This document shows, piece by piece, positions 29,205 to 38,553 of a stretch of DNA of 64,000 bases. Source of the DNA: Oxalobacteraceae bacterium (GTDB lineage Bacteria; Pseudomonadota; Gammaproteobacteria; Burkholderiales; Burkholderiaceae_D); assembly GCA_027490465.1 (NCBI GenBank), contig JAIXXZ010000051.1:1-64000 (forward strand). The letters are read 5' to 3'. The position numbers and the translations under genes were made by a program. The notes under the pieces were generated by a model. That model worked only from the letters and a program-made list of their open reading frames with translations, made no database searches and was not told the DNA's origin. Every line of letters begins with the position of its first letter. Position 1 is the stretch's first letter.

Positions 29205-29330
29205 CAAGCCGACCTCGTTGGGCCGTCAGTCGCATTGGCAGGCCTTGCGGGGCGAGCTCTGGCTTGCAAGCCCATCCCTGCGTGATCGCTGTCGTAAAGA
29301 TCCAGACTCGCTGAGAGCCTGCGAGCCGAA

Positions 29331-30026
29331 TTATTTGGCGGGCGGCTTTTTCGCCTTGGGATCCGGCGGTGGCGGGGGAGGGGGTGGCGTGCCGTAGAGC
29401 AGCAACGCGATATCCGGATTGGTCGCAGCAAAAACTTCTAGCAAAGAATCAATCGCGGCAGCAGCAGCTGCCGAATCGCCCGTTCCCAGCCACTGAGCGC
29501 GATTGTTGCGCATGACCAGTAATTGCTGGGGCGTGCACTGCTTTCCTCGCCGGTTTATCCAGGCCAGCGCCTTGGCACGGCGTTTTTCCGCATCCTGAGT
29601 GTCGATACCGATGGCCCTGAAATCCGCCACGATGCAAGGTGGTGGCTCGGCCGTGGCCTTTTTCGCGGGTGGCTCTGGAGGTGTGGCTTCGCCAGTCTTG
29701 TCCGACTCCCCATCAGCAGCCGGGGCCTGCGCCGAGGGCGCGGCAGTCGCAGCGACTGGCTTTGCATCAGCCGCTTTGTTTGCCGGAGGCGGCGTTTTTG
29801 CTGCGTCTGGTGCCTTAGGCGTGGTCGCAGCGGGCGGCGGTACTGGCGCAACCGCCTTGGTTTGTGGTGTCGTCGCCGCGTTACCGGCAGCAGGTCGAGC
29901 TGCGGGGATCGCGGTTGTTCCCTGAGCGGACACATTTTGCGCTATGGCCATGCCCAGCGTCAGGCCACATCCCACCGCAAGCAGCCGGGGGTATTGTTTC
30001 ACCAGGTTTTGCATAGGCAGCCTCAC
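29331..30026 (-). CDS. Ala/Pro-rich secreted protein, downstream of motB
   Basis: Signal-like N terminus; Ala/Pro-rich linker; C-terminal CIVADFRAIGIDTQDAEKRRAKALAWINRRGKQC; ends in a poly-Pro tract. Confidence 0.55.
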   Translation of the reverse strand: MRLPMQNLVKQYPRLLAVGCGLTLGMAIAQNVSAQGTTAIPAARPAAGNAATTPQTKAVAPVPPPAATTPKAPDAAKTPPPANKAADAKPVAATAAPSAQAPAADGESDKTGEATPPEPPAKKATAEPPPCIVADFRAIGIDTQDAEKRRAKALAWINRRGKQCTPQQLLVMRNNRAQWLGTGDSAAAAAAIDSLLEVFAATNPDIALLLYGTPPPPPPPPDPKAKKPPAK

Positions 30027-31013
30027 TTACTCGGCATTATTTTTCGGGGGTGTCGTCGTGTCCTGATACAGGACGGTGATACTGATACGACGGTTACGCG
30101 GATCGGCCGGGTTTTCGGGGATGTAGGGTGCGGAGTCCGCGACGCCTTCGATTTTGGCAAACTGAGACGGGGGCAGGCCCACACCCGCCATGATGCGACG
30201 TGTGCTCTCGGCGCGTTGTCCCGACAGCGACCAATTGCTTCGCACGCCATCGTCATACGCCAGACTGTCGGTGTGACCACGCACGGCGACCTTGTTGGGC
30301 ATGCCGATTAGGGACTTGGCGACCTCTTGAATCAGGGTCTCTGCGCGGCCCTGCATGCGTGCCGTGCCCAGAGAGAACATCGAAAAGTCTGCCTTGTCGA
30401 TGACCTCGATGCGCAAGCCCTCTTTTTCCCGAATGAACTTGACCTGATCCTTGATCTTGTCGAGCTGGGGATTTTGCTCAATCTTTTCCCGTACGGCTTG
30501 CTCGAGCTTGTCGAAATTCTTTTTGTCGGCTTCGGCAGCGATTTTTTGTCGCTCTTCTTCGGACAGTTCGCTTGGATTCTTGTCGTTGAGCTCGTCTTTG
30601 GTCGTCCCGCTGTCTTTTGATTGTCCGCCTTCGGATCGCGGCGTTTCGCGTTCCATGAAGCTGGTACGTTTGCTCGTGTTGGGCATGCCGTCCGGATCCA
30701 TCAGCGAATTGCCGCCGCCAATGCCGCCCGGGCCGGCCAGGGTACTCATCTGGACGTTGCTGTGCGAGGTAGGTTTGAAGTAATCCGCAATGCTCTTGCG
30801 CTGGTCTTCCGTGGTGGCACTCAGCAGCCACATCAGCAGGAAGAAGGCCATCATTGCCGTCATCATGTCGGCGAGCGCAATCTTCCACGCGCCACCATGC
30901 GCGCCGGCGTGATCGCCTTCGATTATCTTCTTTTTGACAATCGGTTCAAGCGGCGGGCCTTCCGGCGCGGCCGGGGCGCCTTCGGCTGGCTTTTGATCTT
31001 CGGCTTCAGCCAT
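30027..31013 (-). CDS. motB: Flagellar motor protein MotB (OmpA-like domain)
   Basis: GGAWKIALADMMTAMMAFFLLMWLLS (TM with conserved Asp), NKVAVRGHTDSLAYD..RSNWSLSGQRAESTRRIM. Confidence 0.9.
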   Translation of the reverse strand: MAEAEDQKPAEGAPAAPEGPPLEPIVKKKIIEGDHAGAHGGAWKIALADMMTAMMAFFLLMWLLSATTEDQRKSIADYFKPTSHSNVQMSTLAGPGGIGGGNSLMDPDGMPNTSKRTSFMERETPRSEGGQSKDSGTTKDELNDKNPSELSEEERQKIAAEADKKNFDKLEQAVREKIEQNPQLDKIKDQVKFIREKEGLRIEVIDKADFSMFSLGTARMQGRAETLIQEVAKSLIGMPNKVAVRGHTDSLAYDDGVRSNWSLSGQRAESTRRIMAGVGLPPSQFAKIEGVADSAPYIPENPADPRNRRISITVLYQDTTTPPKNNAE

Positions 31014-31103
31014 GTGTCATTCTCGTGCGGATTCCGATGGAATGCTCAGTGAATCGACACAACGCAGGAAAAATTCAGCCCTCATTGGCCCGAACGCCGC
31101 GTT

Positions 31104-32948
31104 ATGCTCTTTATGCAACATAATACCGTACATATTGCCATGCGGCACTTTTTTGCGGACAGAACGAGGCCAGACTTGCCCACTGATTTTTCATCATCGC
31201 TCCCGCTGTCCAAGCTGAAAAAAGCCTGCGTTGCTTTGGTTCTGCTCGCGCCACTCACTGCGCTTCTGGCTCGCGAGTCGCAGACGCCCGATACCGCGCC
31301 CGAAGCGGCCACGGCAAGGGTCGAGCAGACGCTGGTTCGTGCGCAGCGATTCATGGCGGTATCGGCGAATGCGCTGGCGACACAAGCGGGTCAGGAAATT
31401 CTGCGTGACGGCGGCAGCGCGGTGGACGCCGCTATCGCCATGCAGCTGGTGCTCGGGTTGGTTGAGCCGCAATCCTCGGGCCTCGGCGGTGGCGCTTTCC
31501 TGCTGCATTACGACGCTGTCGAGCAGAAGGTACGCAGCTACGATGGTCGCGAGACAGCACCTGCATCGGTACACCCTGATTTGTTCCTGCGTCAGAACAA
31601 GGTCATGCCATTCGGCGAGGCCGTCAACAGCGGCCGTGCGGTTGGCACCCCCGGTGTACTGCGCATGCTGGCGTTGGCGCATCGTCGGCATGGAAAACTC
31701 CCGTGGTCGCGTTTGTTTGCACCGGCTATCAAACTGGCCGAACAAGGATTTGCGGTGTCACCGCGACTGCATGCGCAGATATCCGGGAACCGCGCTCTGT
31801 TTGCACAGAATGCTGCACGCGATTATTTTTATCCGAATGGCCAGCCCGCAGCAGTCGGTCATGTGCTGCAGAACCCGGCCTATGCAGCGGTGCTCAAACG
31901 CATTGCATTCGAAGGTGTACAGGCTTTTTACGAAGGCGAGATCGCCGCCGACATCGTTGCTGTCGTGCGCGCTCACTCGGTACCGGGCGCACTGACGCTG
32001 GCGGATCTTTCAGCCTATCGTGCCAAGGAAAGACAGGCGGTTTGCGGTACGCATGCGATCTATCAAATCTGCAGCATGGGCCCGCCTTCTTCCGGCGGAA
32101 TTGCCGTGTTGCAGATGCTCGGCATGCTGGAGCAGCATCAGGTGGATCAGATGCAGCCCGGTTCGGTCGAGGCCGCGCATTATTTTTCCGAGGCTGGCCG
32201 GCTGGCTTTTGCAGATCGCGAGCGCTACATCGCCGATCCGGATTTCATCACCGTACCCGTGGAGGCCTTGCTGGACCCGCGCTATCTGCAATGGCGTGGC
32301 GCGCAGATCGACAGCCGCATGAGCATGGGCACGGCACTGCCCGGTGATCCTTTGCAGATGCTGGCCAAGCGTGGCAAGGATCAGGCGGCTGATCTGCCAT
32401 CCACCACCCATCTGGTGGTGGTCGACGCGCAAGGTCATGGCGTTTCCATGACCAGTACCATCGAATCCGAATTCGGTAGCAAGATTTTTGTGCGGGGATT
32501 TTTACTCAACAATCAGCTCACCGATTTTTCGCTTCAGCCAAATGACCATGAGGGACGCCCGGTCGCCAATCGTGTTGAGGCAGGAAAACGTCCACGCAGT
32601 GCCATGGCGCCCACGGTGGTCATGCGCGACGGGCGCTTGTTCATGCTGGCAGGTTCACCCGGTGGCAGTGCCATCATCAATTTCGTCGCCAAGACACTGA
32701 TGGGTGTGCTGGACTGGCGGCTGGATGTGCAGCAATCGATTAATTTGCCGAATATCGGTAGCCGTAATCGCGAAACCGAGCTTGAACGGGGTAGTGCAGC
32801 GGAATCCTTGCAACAGGGCTTGCGGCAGCGCGGTCATCGCGTCACCATCTTGCCCATGCCCAGCGGCGTGCACGCCATCGTGCTCGACAAAGACGGCATC
32901 ACAGGTGGTGCCGATCCACGTCGCGAGGGTCGTGCTGCCGGCGATTGA
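31104..32948 (+). CDS. ggt: Gamma-glutamyltransferase
   Basis: GGSAVDAAIAMQLVLGLVEPQSSGLGGGAFLLHYD, STTHLVVVDAQGHGVSMTSTIES (catalytic Thr), AGSPGGSAIINFVAKT. Confidence 0.93.
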   Translation: MLFMQHNTVHIAMRHFFADRTRPDLPTDFSSSLPLSKLKKACVALVLLAPLTALLARESQTPDTAPEAATARVEQTLVRAQRFMAVSANALATQAGQEILRDGGSAVDAAIAMQLVLGLVEPQSSGLGGGAFLLHYDAVEQKVRSYDGRETAPASVHPDLFLRQNKVMPFGEAVNSGRAVGTPGVLRMLALAHRRHGKLPWSRLFAPAIKLAEQGFAVSPRLHAQISGNRALFAQNAARDYFYPNGQPAAVGHVLQNPAYAAVLKRIAFEGVQAFYEGEIAADIVAVVRAHSVPGALTLADLSAYRAKERQAVCGTHAIYQICSMGPPSSGGIAVLQMLGMLEQHQVDQMQPGSVEAAHYFSEAGRLAFADRERYIADPDFITVPVEALLDPRYLQWRGAQIDSRMSMGTALPGDPLQMLAKRGKDQAADLPSTTHLVVVDAQGHGVSMTSTIESEFGSKIFVRGFLLNNQLTDFSLQPNDHEGRPVANRVEAGKRPRSAMAPTVVMRDGRLFMLAGSPGGSAIINFVAKTLMGVLDWRLDVQQSINLPNIGSRNRETELERGSAAESLQQGLRQRGHRVTILPMPSGVHAIVLDKDGITGGADPRREGRAAGD

Positions 32949-32974
32949 ACTCACCTCTCTGGAGAATCCCTGAC

Positions 32975-33856
32975 ATGAATCGATTTTTTCTGCGCTGCCT
33001 GGTCCTGTTTTTTTTACCTGCATTGAGTGCGAGCGCCGATACGCTGGGCAAGATTACCGAGCGCGGCAGCATCGTACTGGCTTATCGCGAATCATCCGTA
33101 CCTTTCAGTTATCTCGACGGTCCGGGCAAGCCAATTGGTTTTGGCGTTGATATCGCCAACAAAGTGGCTGAGGCCATCAGGCAGGCAAGCGGTAAAAAAG
33201 AGCTGCGCATCGAATATCAGGCAGTCACTTCGCAAAATCGCGTTCCTCTGGTTGCCAACGGCAGTGTCGATCTCGAGTGCGGCTCCACCACCAACAATGC
33301 TGCACGGGCCAAAGAGGTTGCTTTCGCGGTCAATTATTTCTATGCGAGTTCAAGGCTGCTGGTCAAAAAATCGTCTGGCATTCACAAGCTCGGTGATCTG
33401 GCAGGCAAAGCGATTGCCACCACCACCGGAACCACCACATTCGGACAGCTGCGCAAGCTCAGTTTGGAAAGAAATCTCAACCTGAGTGTGGTTCCCGCCA
33501 AAGATCATGCAGATGGATTTTTGCTGCTCGAGTCAGGGCGCGCGCAAGCCTTTGCAATGGATGACATTCTCCTTGCAGGGCTCATGCTCAATGCAAAAAA
33601 TCCCGATGATTACGCCATCGTTGGTGAACCTTTGCAAGTCGAGGCCTATGCCTGCATGCTGCGCAAGGATGATCCTGCATTCAAAAAGCTCGTCGACAGC
33701 ACGCTCACCGCGATGATGAAATCCGGTGAATTCGAGAAGCTGTATAAAAAATGGTTCATGTCGCCGATACCACCGCGTCAGCGCAGCCTCGCATTGCCCA
33801 TCAGCGATCGGCTGCGCGAGAACCTGAAATCACCAACCGATCAACCAGCGAGCTGA
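32975..33856 (+). CDS. Amino-acid ABC transporter substrate-binding protein (GltI-like)
   Basis: Signal peptide; ITERGSIVLAYRESSVPFSYLD...PIGFGVDIANKVAEAI. Confidence 0.88.
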   Translation: MNRFFLRCLVLFFLPALSASADTLGKITERGSIVLAYRESSVPFSYLDGPGKPIGFGVDIANKVAEAIRQASGKKELRIEYQAVTSQNRVPLVANGSVDLECGSTTNNAARAKEVAFAVNYFYASSRLLVKKSSGIHKLGDLAGKAIATTTGTTTFGQLRKLSLERNLNLSVVPAKDHADGFLLLESGRAQAFAMDDILLAGLMLNAKNPDDYAIVGEPLQVEAYACMLRKDDPAFKKLVDSTLTAMMKSGEFEKLYKKWFMSPIPPRQRSLALPISDRLRENLKSPTDQPAS

Positions 33857-33857
33857 C

Positions 33858-34601
33858 ATGCACTGGGACTGGCAAGTCTTTTGCAACAGCACTCTCAGCG
33901 GTGAAGCCACCGCGTGTTTCGGTGCGGCCGGTGACATCACCTATTTGCAATGGATGATCTCTGCCTGGGGCTGGACTGCGGCGGTCGCAGCAATCGGATT
34001 TGCGATCGCGCTGTGTACCGGTGTCATGGTGGGTATTGCGCGCACCTTGCCCTTGGCCCCATTGGCGCCGCTGATATGGATGGCAACCGCCTGGACTGAG
34101 CTGTTTCGCAATATTCCCTTGCTGGTGCAGGTTTTTCTCTGGTACCACGTGTTACCGGTGTTTGTTCCGGCGTTTGGCAGCGTGTCCTCATTCTGGCTGG
34201 CGGCGATTGCGCTCGGACTGTTTACCTCAGCGCGTATCGCAGAGCAGGTGAGGGCGGGTCTGCAATCGCTGCCACCCGGACAGGCAATGGCAGCCAGAGC
34301 GCTGGGCCTGTCGCTGCCCAAGGTGTATGCGAAGGTACTGCTGCCGCAAGCCTTGCGCATCATCCTGCCAGCGCTCACTTCCGAAGCAATGAATGTCGTC
34401 AAAAATTCTTCCGTCGCTTTCGCAGTATCCGTGACTGAGCTCACGCTGTTTGCGATGCAGGCGCAGGAAGAAACCGGGCGTGGTCTGGAAATCTACGCGG
34501 GCGTCACTCTGCTCTATGCAGCCACTGCCCTGAGTGTCAATCGCGTCATGGCCTGGATAGAGTCGCGCACGCGTCTGCCGGGCTTGGTCGGAGCACGCTG
34601 A
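33858..34601 (+). CDS. Amino-acid ABC transporter permease (GltJ-like)
   Basis: WTELFRNIPLLVQVFLWY, EQVRAGLQSLPPGQAMAARALGLSLPKVYAKVLLPQALRIILPALTSEAMNVVKNSSVAF. Confidence 0.9.
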   Translation: MHWDWQVFCNSTLSGEATACFGAAGDITYLQWMISAWGWTAAVAAIGFAIALCTGVMVGIARTLPLAPLAPLIWMATAWTELFRNIPLLVQVFLWYHVLPVFVPAFGSVSSFWLAAIALGLFTSARIAEQVRAGLQSLPPGQAMAARALGLSLPKVYAKVLLPQALRIILPALTSEAMNVVKNSSVAFAVSVTELTLFAMQAQEETGRGLEIYAGVTLLYAATALSVNRVMAWIESRTRLPGLVGAR

Positions 34602-35254
34602 TGAGCTTTGACTTTTCATTTTTCAGTAGTCAAATGCTGCAGGATTATCTGCTGCGCGGATTACTGTTTTCATTACAGCTCACGGTGATTGCGACAGTCG
34701 GTGGTATCGTGCTTGGCACGCTGCTGGCCTTGATGCGACTCTCGGGCAATCGTCTGCTCTCGCTGCCTGCAGCCGCCTATGTGAACACGATGCGTTCCGT
34801 ACCACTGGTCATGGTGTTGCTGTGGTTTTTTCTGCTGGTACCCTTTGTTCTGGGACGGAGCACCGGTGCAGAATTGTCGGCAGTGGTGACCTTCATTGCC
34901 TTTGAGGCGGCATTTTTTTGCGAGATCATGCGCTCAGGTATTCAGAGCATACCCAAAGCGCAAATGCAGGCGGGCAGTGCGCTCGGACTCGATACCTGGC
35001 AGAACCTGCGCTTCATCATTTTGCCGCAAGCGTTTCGCCATATGACGCCAGTATTGCTCACGCAGGTCATCATTCTGTTTCAGGATACCTCGCTGGTCTA
35101 TGCGATTGGTGCCTATGATCTGCTCAAGGGTTTTGAAGTGGCAGGTAAGAATTTCGGACGCCCGGTCGAAGCCTATGTCGCTGCAGCATTGACCTATTTT
35201 GTGATCTGCTTTGCCTTGTCATCGATAGTGCGACGTTTGCAGCCTGTGAGATAA
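34601..35254 (+). CDS. Amino-acid ABC transporter permease (GltK-like)
   Basis: [78 protein letters not shown]. Confidence 0.9.
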   Translation: MSFDFSFFSSQMLQDYLLRGLLFSLQLTVIATVGGIVLGTLLALMRLSGNRLLSLPAAAYVNTMRSVPLVMVLLWFFLLVPFVLGRSTGAELSAVVTFIAFEAAFFCEIMRSGIQSIPKAQMQAGSALGLDTWQNLRFIILPQAFRHMTPVLLTQVIILFQDTSLVYAIGAYDLLKGFEVAGKNFGRPVEAYVAAALTYFVICFALSSIVRRLQPVR

Positions 35255-35349
35255 CGCATGTTGGTCCATCGACGCAACATCCACGTCAAATGACGAACAA
35301 GCCCTATTCATTTTTCAGTACTCCGATTGAACACACGATCACCATACAC

Positions 35350-36102
35350 ATGACCACTGATAAAAACATCATCAGCCTCAAGCACGTCTGCAAATCGTAT
35401 GGCAGCTTCGCTGTGCTGAGCGATTGCTCGGTTACCGTGGCGCGTGGTGACGTTGTTGTCATCTGCGGTCCCTCGGGCTCAGGCAAATCCACGCTCATCA
35501 AAACCATCAATGGTCTGGAGGGCATCAACAGTGGCGAAATTGAGGTGGATGGCGTGGCGGTCCATGACCGCCATAGCGATCTGCGTGCGCTACGCTCACG
35601 TGTGGGCATGGTTTTCCAGCATTTCGAACTTTTTCCTCATCTGAGCGTACTCGACAATCTCACACTCGCACAGGTGCATGTCAAAGGCCGCATTGATCAG
35701 GATGCCGTGGCACGTGCAGAGGCATTGCTCGCCCGCGTCGGTCTTCTCGAGCATAGGGACAAATATCCTGCCGCGCTCTCAGGCGGTCAGCAGCAGCGCG
35801 TGGCGATCGCGCGGGCACTGGCGATGGATCCGGTAGTCATGCTGTTTGATGAGCCGACATCTGCACTGGATCCTGAAATGGTGGGCGAGGTGCTGGAAGT
35901 CATGATGCAGTTGGCGCAAGAGGGCATGACCATGCTTTGTGTGACCCACGAGATGGGATTTGCACGCCGTGTAGCTGACCGTGTGCTGTTCATGGACGGT
36001 GGTCGTATTGTCGAGGACTGCAGCAGCGATGCATTTTTTGGTGATCCGTCGCAACGCAGTCCGAGGGCTCGAGAGTTTCTCGATAAAGTCCTCGGTCATT
36101 GA
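35350..36102 (+). CDS. Amino-acid ABC transporter ATP-binding protein (GltL-like)
   Basis: [17 protein letters not shown] (Walker A), [35 protein letters not shown]. Confidence 0.92.
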   Translation: MTTDKNIISLKHVCKSYGSFAVLSDCSVTVARGDVVVICGPSGSGKSTLIKTINGLEGINSGEIEVDGVAVHDRHSDLRALRSRVGMVFQHFELFPHLSVLDNLTLAQVHVKGRIDQDAVARAEALLARVGLLEHRDKYPAALSGGQQQRVAIARALAMDPVVMLFDEPTSALDPEMVGEVLEVMMQLAQEGMTMLCVTHEMGFARRVADRVLFMDGGRIVEDCSSDAFFGDPSQRSPRAREFLDKVLGH

Positions 36103-36135
36103 GATACCGCTTCGGAGCATTCACACCAAGGCAGG

Positions 36136-37056
36136 TCAGACAAACGTGCCTGCGTACGTGACCACCTTGCCACCGGATCCGATCTTGAAGCGGGAGATGC
36201 CGGCAAGCTGGCGTGTATTGATACCGCCCAGATCCAGAGTACGCACACCGCGCTCGCGGAGCTCATCAAATGCCCGCCACAGCAGCAGGTTATGCGCATT
36301 GCTATCCCGCCCTGCTTCATTGGACCAGCCCACGTGATAGGTCGCGGCGCTGCCATGGATCAGAAACAGCATGGCCGCGACACGGTCTTTTTTAAGTTCT
36401 GCCCGCAGGATCAACATGGTCTTGGTGGTTTGCGCGCGCGAATTGATATAGCTCTCTACAAATTCCAGTGGCAGACCGTAAAAGCTTTTGCTTGCACGCT
36501 GCGCGCGCTCTTCTTCCAACAGCCAGCGGTATTGTCCAGGGTTGGCACCAGTACGAACAATATTGAGCCCTGCGCGTTCGGCTGCGACTAGCCGGTTGCG
36601 CCAGCGGCCCTCCATAGCCGTGCGCAATTGCTCGGATGTCTGGGTCAAATCGATCAGCACAGTCGAATACCCGGTCATGACTCGGGTGAGTTTTTTCAGG
36701 CTGGGATCGCGGGGATCAGTGGTATCCGGAGAAAACAAGGCGAAACGTGGCCGGCTCATTGGCAGGGTACGTTTGAGCTCGCGATAAATGCGCGCCTGAT
36801 TGTCTGCGCTGACCGGCTTGAGCCAGAGTGGTCCGCGCGTACAAAGCGCAATGCCAACCATGAAGCCGTAACGGCGGCAGATGAACTGCGCAAGCGCGAC
36901 AGTCTCTCCGTCAAGAATGACTTCGGCGCGGTGGCATTCGACACCCAGTGCTTTCAGACTGGTTCCGTAGGCCCAGTCTTGCTGCATCGCGCCGCCAAGC
37001 GCCACATGCGCCTTGTCCCATTGAAGGTAATCAATCTGGTTCCAGAGAATGTGCAT
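36136..37056 (-). CDS. GNAT/FemAB-like acyltransferase
   Basis: HILWNQIDYLQWDKAHVALGGAMQQDWAYGTSLKALG...AAMLFLIHGSAATYHVGWSNEAGRDSNAHNLLLWRAFDELRERGVRTLDLGGINT. Confidence 0.78.
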   Translation of the reverse strand: MHILWNQIDYLQWDKAHVALGGAMQQDWAYGTSLKALGVECHRAEVILDGETVALAQFICRRYGFMVGIALCTRGPLWLKPVSADNQARIYRELKRTLPMSRPRFALFSPDTTDPRDPSLKKLTRVMTGYSTVLIDLTQTSEQLRTAMEGRWRNRLVAAERAGLNIVRTGANPGQYRWLLEEERAQRASKSFYGLPLEFVESYINSRAQTTKTMLILRAELKKDRVAAMLFLIHGSAATYHVGWSNEAGRDSNAHNLLLWRAFDELRERGVRTLDLGGINTRQLAGISRFKIGSGGKVVTYAGTFV

Positions 37057-37129
37057 GCCTGATATCGGGTGAAATAAACACGGATTGCCGCTCGCCACCG
37101 ATATAATCCGAGATCACACAGGGCAACGC

Positions 37130-37336
37130 ATGATAAAGCGATTATTCAGCCGCGAGAAATTTCAGCCCATTCTCGGGCACGATATCGACAAGCCGCGCAT
37201 TACCGCAGCGGGCTGGCTGCTCATTCTGCTGTACCTAGGTGTCCCTGCGATGGTCATTGGTGGTGCGATTGACTTCATGGTGCAATGGGTCACAGGGGAT
37301 TGTCTCGGCGTCTGGTGTTTGTTTCAAAAAAAGTAA
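37130..37336 (+). CDS. Small membrane protein
   Basis: MIKRLFSREKFQPILGHDIDKPRITAAGWLLILLYLGVPAMVIGGAIDFMVQWVTGDCLGVWCLFQKK. Confidence 0.55.
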   Translation: MIKRLFSREKFQPILGHDIDKPRITAAGWLLILLYLGVPAMVIGGAIDFMVQWVTGDCLGVWCLFQKK

Positions 37337-37519
37337 TTTCATAATCATTAATAAATATCTGTCGGGGCGTGGGGTGGTGTTATTCTCCGACTTGTTTCAC
37401 AATTGCAATAACAGTTTCACAGGTCGCACTTGAATTATCCGACTCGCTGTCGATATAAGTGTCGATAGGCCGGTTTTGCCCGATCGGGGGTGCCGTCCGG
37501 CTGGCAAAAGGAGAGGCAT

Positions 37520-38383
37520 ATGTTTTTTTTCGTGGGATTGGCTGTCGTGTTTGGCTGCGTGTTCGGTGGCTACATCATGGCGGGCGGCAAAATGGCGCCG
37601 ATCATCAAGGCCGCTCCCATCGAGGGCTTCATTATCGTGGGTTCGGCCATTGGCGCGCAGCTGATCGGTAACAGTATTGGCATTTTCAAGGGTGCCATCG
37701 GCGGTATGGTCAAGTGCATCAAGGGCCCGACCTACAAAGGTTCGGACTATCTTGATCTGATTCTGATGGTGGGCAAGCTTCTCAATGTGATGAAAAAAGA
37801 GGGCGCGGTGGCGCTCGAAGCTCACGTCGAGAATCCGGATTCTTCAGCCATTTTTGGCGAATATCCCAAGCTCGCCAAAGACCATGCCATCGTTCACATG
37901 ATCTGCGACACCTTGCGACTGGTGGTCATCGCCCAGGGTAACCTCGATGCCGATGCGGTCGATGATGTGATGAAGAGCGCGATCAAGACTCACCACCACG
38001 ACGAACTGAAATACCAGGGCACGCTGTCTTCCATCGCGGGCGCGCTGCCGGCGCTGGGGATTGTGGCTTGCGTGTTGGGTGTGGTGAAGACCATGGGCGC
38101 GATTGACCAGCCGCCGCCGGTACTGGGTGGCCTGATTGGTTCGGCGCTGGTCGGTACCTTCCTCGGGGTGTTTGTAGCGTACGGCGTGTTTGATCCTCTG
38201 GCCAGCCGTTTGGGTCAGATCATCGATGAAGACGGCCAAGTCTTCAAGGTCATCAATGAAATGATCGTCAACACCCTCCGTGGCCATCCCGTGCCGCTGG
38301 TGATCGAGGCTGCCCGCAGTGTGATCAGCCATCACAATCAGCCAGGTTTTGCTGAAGTGTTTGACGGATTGCGCGGCAAGTAG
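37520..38383 (+). CDS. motA: Flagellar motor stator protein MotA
   Basis: MFFFVGLAVVFGCVFGGYIMAGGKMAPIIKAAPIEGFIIVGSAIGAQLIGN...SSIAGALPALGIVACVLGVVKTMG. Confidence 0.93.
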   Translation: MFFFVGLAVVFGCVFGGYIMAGGKMAPIIKAAPIEGFIIVGSAIGAQLIGNSIGIFKGAIGGMVKCIKGPTYKGSDYLDLILMVGKLLNVMKKEGAVALEAHVENPDSSAIFGEYPKLAKDHAIVHMICDTLRLVVIAQGNLDADAVDDVMKSAIKTHHHDELKYQGTLSSIAGALPALGIVACVLGVVKTMGAIDQPPPVLGGLIGSALVGTFLGVFVAYGVFDPLASRLGQIIDEDGQVFKVINEMIVNTLRGHPVPLVIEAARSVISHHNQPGFAEVFDGLRGK

Positions 38384-38406
38384 AAATACCGCGCCGCTTT
38401 GCACAA

Positions 38407-38434
38407 AAGCCTGCCCGTTGCGGCAGGCTTTTTT
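38407..38434 (+). terminator. Rho-independent terminator after motA
   Basis: AAGCCTGCC-CGTTGC-GGCAGGCTT followed by TTTT. Confidence 0.85.
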
Positions 38435-38553
38435 ATTTTTGATCTGGCTTTTCCGCAAACGCAATAGACTTCATCAGCCAAGTATTAATTTTCGGAACTG
38501 GTTTGTATGTCGGGTTACCTAGCCATCGTCTTCCACTTTTCTGGCAAAGCGCC

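Noticed and set aside
29523-30311. 262-aa plus-strand ORF rich in Arg/Cys/Trp
   Set aside because: Antisense to the Ala/Pro-rich protein and MotB; composition is typical of a shadow frame in GC-rich DNA.
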